Shown: positions 32,474 to 39,562 of the stretch, in pieces
Layout of the letters: each line of letters starts with the position of its first letter
Numbering within the stretch: position 1 is the stretch's first letter
Source of the DNA: Paucilactobacillus vaccinostercus DSM 20634
GTDB taxonomy: Bacteria > Bacillota > Bacilli > Lactobacillales > Lactobacillaceae
Length of the DNA: 64,000 nt
Direction: 5' to 3'
Assembly: GCF_001436295.1 (NCBI RefSeq)
Contig: NZ_AYYY01000043.1
Span: forward strand, 1-64,000
Program-made: the position numbers and the translations under genes
Notes under the pieces: model-generated
The model's database searches: none
What the model was told of the DNA's origin: nothing
The model's input: only the letters and a program-made list of their open reading frames with translations

Positions 32474-33538
32474 ATGGATAAGACAGAATTTACAACTAAA
32501 CTCAAAAAGATATCTGAACAAGTTGATCAGTTTGCCGATAAATTAAACACTGAGGAAGCTACCAAAAATGCGTTAATTATGCCATTCTTCGCCGCTCTAA
32601 ACTATAACGTATTTGATCCAACAGAGTTCGTGCCTGAATTTACCGCTGATTTTGGCAGTAAAAAAGGTGAACGCGTTGATTATGCTATTGTGTTAAATGA
32701 CGAAGTCCAAATTCTAATTGAGACAAAAGAACTAAGTGATGACTTATCTAAACGCGATTCCCAGCTATTTCGATATTTTACTGCCACCAAGGCAAAATTC
32801 GGAATTCTTACTAATGGTGACACATATAAATTTTACACTGATTTAGAATCACCGAATGTAATGGATAAAACACCGTTTTTAACGGTAAAATTATCTACAA
32901 TTAAAGACTCCCAAATTGCAGAATTATTCAAATTTGCTAAAGAAAATTTTAACGTTGAAAATATTACTAATTCGGCTTCTGATTTAAAATATGTAGGTCT
33001 CGTTAAAAGCTACTTCAATAAAGAAATTCAGTCACCAGATGATGAGTTTGTCCGCCTTATCTTGACATACATTTACGACGGAATGAAAACACAAGCTGTT
33101 ATAGACTCATTTAAGCCAGTAATCCAAAAAGGTTTTTCTCAGATCATTTCTGAAACCGTTAACAGCAAATTGAGTAGTGCGCTTGATCGAACAATTGATG
33201 AATCATCCACCGATGATGACAATCCATCGATCAAAAAAGAAACTGATGACGGTATTATAACAACACCAGAAGAACTTGAATCATACACCGTCGCAAAAGT
33301 TGTCTTAAAAGACATTATTGATCCAAAACGTGTGTACTACCGTGATAATCGCACGTACTTCAACGTCTTAATCGATGATAGTAATCGCAAATGGATTATT
33401 CGTATCTATTTTAACAAAACACGCCATTTCTTCATTCTTCATGATGATGACAATACTGAAATTGACTTTGACGATCCAACAGACATTTACAACTACGCTG
33501 ATCAGATAAAATCTATTGCCGACCAATATAAAGTATAG
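32474..33538 (+). CDS. Stand-alone HsdR N-terminal-like nuclease protein
   Basis: A 354-aa protein. Residues 1-130 resemble the HSDR_N endonuclease domain of type I restriction enzymes: ALIMPFFAALNYNVFDPTEF, then D69 (RVDY) and E83-x-K85 (IETKE), a complete PD-(D/E)XK core. There is no helicase, methylase or specificity subunit nearby. The C-terminal 110 residues (VYYRDNRTYFNVLIDDSNRK, WIIRIYFNKTRHFFILHDDD) form a separate beta-rich domain. It lies in the lysogeny arm where superinfection-blocking genes are common, so a phage defence role is plausible but unproven. Confidence 0.75.
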   Translation: MDKTEFTTKLKKISEQVDQFADKLNTEEATKNALIMPFFAALNYNVFDPTEFVPEFTADFGSKKGERVDYAIVLNDEVQILIETKELSDDLSKRDSQLFRYFTATKAKFGILTNGDTYKFYTDLESPNVMDKTPFLTVKLSTIKDSQIAELFKFAKENFNVENITNSASDLKYVGLVKSYFNKEIQSPDDEFVRLILTYIYDGMKTQAVIDSFKPVIQKGFSQIISETVNSKLSSALDRTIDESSTDDDNPSIKKETDDGIITTPEELESYTVAKVVLKDIIDPKRVYYRDNRTYFNVLIDDSNRKWIIRIYFNKTRHFFILHDDDNTEIDFDDPTDIYNYADQIKSIADQYKV

Positions 33539-33558
33539 TTTTACGGAGGTAATTTTCA

Positions 33559-34326
33559 ATGAAAAAACAGGTACTTGTTATTGGTGGTACGTTAATTATT
33601 TCTTTTTTTCTAGTTGCATGTGGTACGAATACAAAATCATCTGAGCAATCTAAATCTGTCGAAAAAATTTCAATTATAGGCGTAAAGGATAAATATATCT
33701 ATTCTAATAATCCGGTAGTCATCTCCGGTAAAACCAATAAAAATGCAAAAGTTAAGTTAATAGAAGTTGATGATACTGTTAAAACCATTAATTCCAATAA
33801 AAATGGTGCTTTTAAGTTTACGATTACCCAACCAGATGAATACAAAATTACAGTTTCAAAAAATTCAAAAAGTAAATCAGTCAAAACTTCGGTAGAAAAC
33901 AATCCATCGATTCAAAGTAGCATTTCTGAAAGCATGAAAAATGCTTCTTCAATGGCTGATACATCATCTGATGAATCCGTTTCTGAAACTTCATCTACTA
34001 CTGCGATCAATTCTGATCTCACTAAAATGTTATCAAGTTGGAACGGCAAAGGATTTTCTAATTATGTTGATCATATGGAATACACAGACGATGGTGTTTT
34101 AAACATTTACATGAATGATAGCTTTACAGCATTAGATAACACAGATTCAACACAGAAATACCCTATTGCTCGCGATGCTCAAAAAGCTGGATTAGCTGAA
34201 ATTAGTGGTGATTCTGATTGGTCAATCACAAAAGCCAACAAAGGCGTAAAAACCACTATTTATCATGATGATCAAATTATTGGTCACTCCACTGGTAGTA
34301 TCAATGGCCAGTTTAAATGGCAATAA
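33559..34326 (+). CDS. Lysogenic surface lipoprotein, possible superinfection exclusion
   Basis: A 255-aa lipoprotein: signal peptide with lipobox LVAC (lipid on Cys21), an Ig-like/bacterial-fold domain at about 36-110 (YSNNPVVISGKTNKNAKVKL, GAFKFTITQPDEYKITVSKN), a Ser-rich linker and a C-terminal globular domain (MLSSWNGKGFSNYV..., KGVKTTIYHDDQIIGHSTG). Surface lipoproteins encoded between repressor and integrase (for example Ltp of TP-J34) block DNA entry of related phages. That role is inferred from location and topology. Confidence 0.75.
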   Translation: MKKQVLVIGGTLIISFFLVACGTNTKSSEQSKSVEKISIIGVKDKYIYSNNPVVISGKTNKNAKVKLIEVDDTVKTINSNKNGAFKFTITQPDEYKITVSKNSKSKSVKTSVENNPSIQSSISESMKNASSMADTSSDESVSETSSTTAINSDLTKMLSSWNGKGFSNYVDHMEYTDDGVLNIYMNDSFTALDNTDSTQKYPIARDAQKAGLAEISGDSDWSITKANKGVKTTIYHDDQIIGHSTGSINGQFKWQ

Positions 34327-34408
34327 CACCACCTACCCCGTCAAGCTGAAGTTCACGGATCCGGACACTGGGCAGAGTATTGGGACTATTAAACTGGATG
34401 TGAATTAA
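34322..34408 (+). pseudogene. Short coding relic after the lipoprotein gene
   Basis: A 28-codon frame without a start reads NNTTYPVKLKFTDPDTGQSI then GTIKLDVN and stop. It is distinctly richer in G+C than the surroundings and is in another frame than the lipoprotein. It looks like the 3' end of a lost gene. Parent unknown. Confidence 0.35.
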
Positions 34409-34450
34409 TTATTTCAATACTTAAAGTAAGCATGATTTGGAGGAATGATT

Positions 34451-35128
34451 ATGGTATCAGACACCAACGATGACGAAGGATATGTATATGCATTAGAAAA
34501 CAAAGCTTTCCCAGGCTACATTAAAATAGGTCAAACAAAAGATGTGGCCCGCCGTTTAGCTCAATTTAATGATACTGGTATTCCAGATGGGAAGCCGACA
34601 TTATTACTATTTGCTGTAAAAATTATGAATTATAAAAAGGCTGAACGACTATTACATAGAGCTCTTTCTAGCATGCGTGAAAGCCCTTCAAAAGAATTTT
34701 TTAAAGCAACTTACAACCAAACAAAAGAAGCATTTAAACTACTAACCTTCAATGACCCAACAGCTGAATGGATTAGACCGGAAGAATACAATTCAAAGAT
34801 AACCGGAAAAAAATATACAGTTATTAGCCGAAAGATTGGTTCTCGCCCCAATCGCACATTCAAATACCTAAGCATTCCAGCAGGTGCGAAATTGACTTTT
34901 CGAGAAGATCCAAATATTAAAGTTACCGTTATAGACGGAAAAAATCATGTATTATGTCGCTGTGGTAAGGAACATACCCTTTCAAGGGCAGCAATTTGTT
35001 GCTACGATCATTATCACCAATTGACAGAAGAACAATGTGGTAGGGATCGTAACGGTTTCGCATGGTTCAAGTATAACGATATTATTTTATCGGATATAAA
35101 ACCAATGGTTAACGCAGAATTGGAATAG
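34451..35128 (+). CDS. T5orf172/MUG113 (GIY-YIG-like) protein
   Basis: A 225-aa protein. Residues 8-100 match the T5orf172 subgroup of the GIY-YIG fold: GYVYALENKAFPGYIKIGQT, DVARRLAQFN, AERLLHRALSSMRESPSKEF with the final KEFF Glu. A C-terminal domain with a CRCGKEH...CC pattern may bind zinc. Such proteins occur in phage cargo and may be nucleases. The second ATG was chosen because the first lies only one nt from the GGAGG site. Confidence 0.78.
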   Translation: MVSDTNDDEGYVYALENKAFPGYIKIGQTKDVARRLAQFNDTGIPDGKPTLLLFAVKIMNYKKAERLLHRALSSMRESPSKEFFKATYNQTKEAFKLLTFNDPTAEWIRPEEYNSKITGKKYTVISRKIGSRPNRTFKYLSIPAGAKLTFREDPNIKVTVIDGKNHVLCRCGKEHTLSRAAICCYDHYHQLTEEQCGRDRNGFAWFKYNDIILSDIKPMVNAELE

Positions 35129-35470
35129 TTATTTTTTAGCCTTTGTACCTAGTTTTTAACTGGTTCTCAGAAGAGTGTCCTGCATTGCTTAATTTTCATT
35201 GATTTAAAGACGGTTTTAAGGAAGAAGTGATTGTATGGAATACGTTGACATTTTTGGATATAAACACTCTAACTGCTCTATTATAAGTTCTGACAATGAA
35301 TATAGACGTGTTTTTATTATTGAAGACAGTTCTCATAGACACTTTGTATGCTTGAAACCCGATGCAGTCCCTAAAAGAGGAATGTCTAATCACTGGGAAT
35401 TATCAAAAAATGATCATATTCCTGATAACTATTGGGATCCATTTGATTAAAAAATTATTTTTAGCCTTCG
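35128..35470. repeat. Imperfect direct repeats around a small cargo gene
   Basis: GTTATTTTTTAGCCTTTG (35128-35145) and TTATTTTTAGCCTTCG (35455-35470) bracket the 71-aa gene. They may reflect cassette duplication or insertion. Confidence 0.4.
35235..35450 (+). CDS. Small hypothetical cargo protein (71 aa)
   Basis: MEYVDIFGYKHSNCSIISSD..., rich in aromatic and acidic residues, ending HIPDNYWDPFD. A GGAAGAAG site lies about 8 nt before the start. No family recognised. It is flanked by imperfect direct repeats and lies between nuclease-like and kinase-like cargo, so it may be part of a defence island. Confidence 0.5.
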   Translation: MEYVDIFGYKHSNCSIISSDNEYRRVFIIEDSSHRHFVCLKPDAVPKRGMSNHWELSKNDHIPDNYWDPFD

Positions 35471-35523
35471 TTTATATTGGGTGTGGCCATAATAGGCCTT
35501 TTACATGTTTGGTTAGATCAGAT

Positions 35524-35566
35524 GTCCGTAACCGTCTGGTCGTTGGTTCGAGTCCTGCCGGGGACG
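35524..35566 (+). other. tRNA 3'-half-like relic
   Basis: A T-arm-like sequence (GTTGG TTCGAGT CCTGC, one mismatch) is followed by CGGGGACG, and a possible 6-bp stem CAGATG/CGTCTG with an 8-nt loop precedes it. The 5' acceptor strand is absent. It resembles the 3' half of a tRNA, perhaps an old attachment site. Confidence 0.35.
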
Positions 35567-35600
35567 TTGTACTTATTTATTGAAAGGATGTGAAAACATT

Positions 35601-36419
35601 GTGGTAAAAGTAAATGCTATCATCAATCAGATGAACGCTGGCAGAACTCATCCTTTTTTAGTTTCTTGCGATGACTCTAAGCAATATATAATGAAATGCA
35701 TCAATAACACTACAAATGGGAAGGCTCTGTTTAATGAAATTTTTGCCTCACGTCTGGCAAAACTCTTGTGTATTCAAACACCATACACAAATATCGCAAA
35801 ACTTCCGGAAAATATTGTAGAGGCAAATTCATTACTCACAAACAATGAAAGTCATCCAGGGAAATGTTTTATTTCTGAAATGATTAGTGGAACTGCCTTA
35901 GGAATAAATCAAATCTCCGCACACAAAATTTTAAATGATGAAATCTTTCCAGAAATTATCTTCTTCGATACTTTAGTAATGAACTCCGACCGAGCAGATA
36001 ATAAAGGCAATTGGTTTGTCAAAAAATCAACCAGAAATTTAATTGCTCTGGACCATACTAATATTTTTAGAATCGCACAAATATGGGACAATATTTCACT
36101 TGAGCAAGATTCTCAAAATCCACCTGAAATTATTAAAGATTTAGACGACATAGCATACGCATTACTTGCAGACGAATATAAGCGAAGAAATCCTGAAACA
36201 AATCACCCGTTTTCACCTATAAAAAGAAGACTGAGTGAGTTGTCAGAAGATGAAATTAATTCATGTTTTTCAAACATTCCAGACGAATGGGCAATTTCAG
36301 ACACTGACTTAGAAGCCGCGAAAAAGTTTCTTCACTTTCAAATTGCTCACTCGGATGATATAGTGTATAAATTAGAACAAAAATTTGGATTTAATAAAGG
36401 AGGTTATTTACATGGATAA
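35601..36419 (+). CDS. HipA-like kinase (HipA_2 family)
   Basis: A 272-aa minimal HipA-type kinase. ATP site: K32 (YIMKC) and E46 (NEIFASRLAKLL). Catalytic loop: NSD at 128-130 followed by RADNKGNW with N134. DFG-like DHTNIF at 151-156. All key residues of an active kinase are present, but the N-terminal HipA domain of classical toxins is missing. The GTG start fits homologues beginning V-K-V-N-A; a TTG seven codons earlier is poorly placed. Its stop overlaps the DUF3037 gene start by 8 nt, so the two are co-translated. Substrate unknown. Confidence 0.82.
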   Translation: MVKVNAIINQMNAGRTHPFLVSCDDSKQYIMKCINNTTNGKALFNEIFASRLAKLLCIQTPYTNIAKLPENIVEANSLLTNNESHPGKCFISEMISGTALGINQISAHKILNDEIFPEIIFFDTLVMNSDRADNKGNWFVKKSTRNLIALDHTNIFRIAQIWDNISLEQDSQNPPEIIKDLDDIAYALLADEYKRRNPETNHPFSPIKRRLSELSEDEINSCFSNIPDEWAISDTDLEAAKKFLHFQIAHSDDIVYKLEQKFGFNKGGYLHG

Positions 36420-37242
36420 TTTTAAACTATTTTATTCGGTCTTGAAATATATTCCAAGTTCTATTCGTATGGAATCTATCAATGTCGGCATAGTTGTTCA
36501 TGCACCCTCTATTAGTTTTTCCCATCTATTCAAGCTAAAAAATACTCGTCGTGTAGCTTCTTTTGATGACGAATACGACAAAGATTTTTTTAACATGACT
36601 CTTGACTCGCTACGTTTTGATCTTAACTTTCCAGTAGATGATGATCAAACGCATATGTCTCTCGGGTATGAAAGCAGATTTAAAAACATTGAAAATGATT
36701 TCTTCTTATCGGAAAATATTTCTTTTTTGTCGAATGAATTCCAGTTTTCGCCAATTCAGGCCATGGAAACAAGTGCCAGCTCCTTCGAGGAGGATGTCGA
36801 CGAGTTAAAAAAGATGTACTTGTACTATGACAGACCAAAGTCACAACGTATTACAAAAGCTGAAGTTAAACGTATTCTATCTAAAAGTTTAAATTCTTAT
36901 AGTCTTAGCAACTTAGAGAAGAAGCCAACGGATATAAAGAGTGACTTTAGTGATGAACCTGTTTTTGATTTTAAAGTTGGAGATAAGTATATAAAAGCTA
37001 TCTCGTTCGATTATGCCCACAAATCAACAATGGCTACTGAATTAAAGAGTGCGCTATATGACATAAACAAAATAATCTCCGAAACTCCTGTTCCCGAGAT
37101 TATAATCACAACTAATGATGACTACAATACAGAATCTTATAACACTTTTACCGAAAAATTAGTTGAAATTGAAAATTCTGCGAAAAAAGCAAACATAAGG
37201 GTCGTTCCATTATCTGAGTTCGGTCAAGCCTTGAATAAGTAA
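36412..37242 (+). CDS. DUF3037 family partner of the HipA-like kinase
   Basis: A 276-aa protein starting FKLFYSVLKYIPSSIRMESI followed by NVGIVV, the DUF3037 signature. The C-terminal half (KAISFDYAHKSTMATELKSA, VPEIIITTNDDYNTES) is alpha/beta and unrecognised. AAAGGAGGTT precedes the ATG. DUF3037 genes are typically next to HipA_2 kinases, so this is probably an antidote, adaptor or effector of that kinase. A terminator follows immediately. Confidence 0.8.
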   Translation: MDNFKLFYSVLKYIPSSIRMESINVGIVVHAPSISFSHLFKLKNTRRVASFDDEYDKDFFNMTLDSLRFDLNFPVDDDQTHMSLGYESRFKNIENDFFLSENISFLSNEFQFSPIQAMETSASSFEEDVDELKKMYLYYDRPKSQRITKAEVKRILSKSLNSYSLSNLEKKPTDIKSDFSDEPVFDFKVGDKYIKAISFDYAHKSTMATELKSALYDINKIISETPVPEIIITTNDDYNTESYNTFTEKLVEIENSAKKANIRVVPLSEFGQALNK

Positions 37243-37250
37243 TATGCACT

Positions 37251-37275
37251 GCCCCATTGTATTGGGGCTTTTATT
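37251..37275 (+). terminator. Terminator of the kinase/DUF3037 operon
   Basis: GCCCCA-TTGTAT-TGGGGC followed by TTTTATTT, 8 nt after the DUF3037 stop. Confidence 0.75.
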
Positions 37276-37337
37276 TAACGCTTTAAAAGAACATATGTTT
37301 GTAATAATCAATAGTAAAGTATGAAAGGATGGTAAAT

Positions 37338-38501
37338 GTGGCATATATTTATAAGCGCGCCAACTTATGGCATTTTAGGGTTAATAGATCCGTAAATGGG
37401 AAGAGGTTGCCCATTAACTCAAACGGTGGTTACCGCTTAAGAAGCATGGCCAAGGAAGCGGCCCAAGAGATCGAAGACCAAATCAAGCATGGCACATACC
37501 AAGAGCCAACAGACCAAACATTCGACAGATATTACGAAGAATGGTTTCACACATTTTATGAAGGAAAGAAGTCAGCAGCAAACGACAACCACTACCGATC
37601 TGCACTAAAAAAAATCAAGAAATATTTTCCTAATAAAAAAATTGCTGATATCTCACGATCCGATTATCAAAATTTTTTAAATGAATTTGGTAAGGAACAT
37701 GCACCAGCAACTGTCCTGAAAGCTCACGTTTATATAGCTAAATGTTTTCACGAAGCATATCACTTTGGAGCAATATCAATTGATCCAACCTATGAAGTAT
37801 CACTAACCGGTGATACCAGCCTTGAAAAAGATGAATCCCATAAATTCATGAATCTAGATGATTTTAAAACTCTAATCCAGTACACTTACACCCATCTCGA
37901 TCCTCGTCGGGTAACCAACTATATTATTCTTGTTATGGCGAATACCGGTATGCGCTTTGAAGAGGCGGACGGGCTTACCTGGGACTGTATTGATTTCGAC
38001 AATGCCACGATAAAAATTGATAAAACTTGGAACTATACGAAAAAGCCTTATGGATTCGGGCCAACTAAGAATCAGTCGTCCATGCGGTCAATTCATGTCG
38101 ACAAGCAAACGCTTGGTGTACTTCGCAAACTCAAACTCGTGAATGACAAACGTAAGTTAATTCGACCAGACTATAACCCGAATAATCTATTGTTCATTCG
38201 GCCAGAAAATGGTCTCCCAATCTCTAATGACGGCCTCAATAGCCAATTATCATCAATTTGCAAAAAATTAGGAATCATAAGTGAAGGCCAACAGTCTTAC
38301 ACTTCGCACGCACTACGCCATACGCACGCCAGCATGTTACTCTATCAAAATCGTGATATAACGTATGTCTCCAAGCGTTTAGGGCATGAAAACGTAACAA
38401 CCACCTACAAAACCTACGTACACGTCCTCAAAGAAGTTTCTGCCAGAAACGATAGTGCTCTAGATGGCATAGTGACAAGCTTAATTAACGGTCAAAAGTA
38501 A
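37338..38501 (+). CDS. int: Tyrosine-type phage integrase
   Basis: A 387-aa integrase of the Tn916/phage type. N-terminal arm-binding domain (YIYKRANLWHFRVNRSVNGK), core-binding helices (about 65-165), catalytic domain with R (NTGMRFEEADGLTW), HxxR (SHALRHTHASML), H (RLGHENV) and the nucleophile Tyr (YKTYVHV). It would recombine phage DNA into the neighbouring tRNA-Gly gene. The GTG with AAAGG nine nt upstream is preferred over an ATG that overlaps that ribosome site. Confidence 0.92.
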   Translation: MAYIYKRANLWHFRVNRSVNGKRLPINSNGGYRLRSMAKEAAQEIEDQIKHGTYQEPTDQTFDRYYEEWFHTFYEGKKSAANDNHYRSALKKIKKYFPNKKIADISRSDYQNFLNEFGKEHAPATVLKAHVYIAKCFHEAYHFGAISIDPTYEVSLTGDTSLEKDESHKFMNLDDFKTLIQYTYTHLDPRRVTNYIILVMANTGMRFEEADGLTWDCIDFDNATIKIDKTWNYTKKPYGFGPTKNQSSMRSIHVDKQTLGVLRKLKLVNDKRKLIRPDYNPNNLLFIRPENGLPISNDGLNSQLSSICKKLGIISEGQQSYTSHALRHTHASMLLYQNRDITYVSKRLGHENVTTTYKTYVHVLKEVSARNDSALDGIVTSLINGQK

Positions 38502-38506
38502 AATTG

Positions 38507-38579
38507 GTACACGAAAAGCAACGTAAAAAGGCCCTTTTTAGGGATTATTTTGTTGCTCGTGTACATGCCGTGTACACGA
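38507..38579. repeat. GTACACGA repeats beside the attachment site
   Basis: GTACACGA at 38507 and 38572 and its complement TCGTGTAC at 38557. The first and second arms extend into a longer inverted repeat with GCAAC/GTTGC. They may be integrase arm sites or an int terminator, or both. Confidence 0.5.
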
Positions 38580-38622
38580 GACAGTTAACCAGAACGAATG
38601 AAATAGAGTCTAAGAATATAAC

Positions 38623-38664
38623 AAAAGCCCTAAATCATTGATATATCAATGGTTTAGGGCTTTT
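38623..38664. terminator. Strong bidirectional terminator
   Basis: AAAAGCCCTAAA...TTTAGGGCTTTT with an inner CATTGAT/ATCAATG stem. It separates the integrase from the tRNA-Gly gene. Confidence 0.8.
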
Positions 38665-38700
38665 ATAAATTATGAAAATGAACTATATTTAATAGATCTA

Positions 38701-38740
38701 AGCGAGTGACGGGAATCGGACCCGCGACACAAGCTTGGGA
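38701..38740. other. Candidate attachment site (attR side) in the tRNA-Gly 3' end
   Basis: The 3' end of the tRNA-Gly gene faces the prophage and int lies next to it, the standard arrangement for integration at a tRNA. The matching copy would be at the left end, outside the window, so the core length cannot be set. Confidence 0.5.
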
Positions 38741-38771
38741 AGCTTGGATTTTACCACTAAACTACACTCGC
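38701..38771 (-). tRNA. tRNA-Gly(CCC)
   Basis: A 71-nt cloverleaf: acceptor GCGAGTG/CACTCGC, D-loop AGTGGTAA, anticodon arm CAAGC TTCCCAA GCTTG with anticodon CCC, T-arm GCGGG TCCGATT CCCGT and discriminator U, as expected for glycine. CCA is not encoded. It is the probable phage integration target. Confidence 0.92.
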
Positions 38772-38840
38772 AATGCAGAGTTAATTGTACCATATCAATC
38801 ACAAGATGTGAACGATTAATTTTCTGCAACCAGCATTTAA

Positions 38841-39392
38841 TTAGGCCATTACCCGTTCTAGCTCTTCTAGTACCACCGGTAGCTTCGTATACCCGGCATC
38901 TCCCAAGAAATGACCGCCCGTGGACTGCAAAATCAATTTAGCACGTAAATGCTGAGCCATCGTTTGGCTAAACTGTGTGGGTACAATGCGATCATCCTTA
39001 GCAGTCACCACCACCGCATTCGCCACTTTAGGCAAAATATCACGCGCATAGTTAAATGTATGATCCGCAAAACTGTTTAATTCGGGATAAGTATAAATCG
39101 GTTCATCAAACCCTGATACCAAAATTAAATTGGCCTGTTCCACATCATGCTGCTCAATAAACCGCAACGCTTCGATACACCCCAGACTATGGGCAATGAT
39201 TGTTACCCCATCAGTTGCCACAATCGACCGATCACATGCAGCATCCCATTCACTGGGGTGTGGAGAAAACGGCTGTGGTAGATCCACGATTTTAACCATG
39301 CAATTTAGTTTTTGGCGGGCCGTCTTCTTGAGCCATGGAAACCAGTCATCATCTGGCAATGACGTTCCGTGAATCAAATATGCTTTTTTCAT
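38841..39392 (-). CDS. Serine hydrolase of the RBBP9/YdeN alpha/beta family
   Basis: A 183-aa small alpha/beta hydrolase. KKAYLIHGT at the start, nucleophile elbow AHSLGC, the acid in KDDRIVP and catalytic His in GGHFLG give a complete triad. Substrate unknown; relatives are carboxylesterase-like. The start chosen gives the family's usual N-terminus, with GAGGAG upstream. First host gene to the right of the prophage, on the same strand as the tRNA-Gly gene. Confidence 0.85.
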   Translation of the reverse strand: MKKAYLIHGTSLPDDDWFPWLKKTARQKLNCMVKIVDLPQPFSPHPSEWDAACDRSIVATDGVTIIAHSLGCIEALRFIEQHDVEQANLILVSGFDEPIYTYPELNSFADHTFNYARDILPKVANAVVVTAKDDRIVPTQFSQTMAQHLRAKLILQSTGGHFLGDAGYTKLPVVLEELERVMA

Positions 39393-39562
39393 TTTCTCAT
39401 CCGCTCCTCTACCAATCATGTTTCACGATTACTTTAGTTTCATCGTACCACTAATCTGAATCTGTTGTACCCTCACTTACATGTGAAGTGTTTCGCTCTG
39501 CGATATTCTATCATTTGCGGTATCATGAAGACACTATTTCAAAACAAAGGCAAGGTTTTACC

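Noticed and set aside
1-38700. CRISPR arrays or insertion sequences
   Set aside because: No regularly spaced direct repeats with unique spacers and no transposase were found; the repeats present are short and within regulatory or coding regions.
39488-39562. 25-residue N-terminal extension of the UvrA-like protein
   Set aside because: It has no ribosome site and UvrA proteins start near the I-x-V-R-G-G motif; the downstream ATG fits better.
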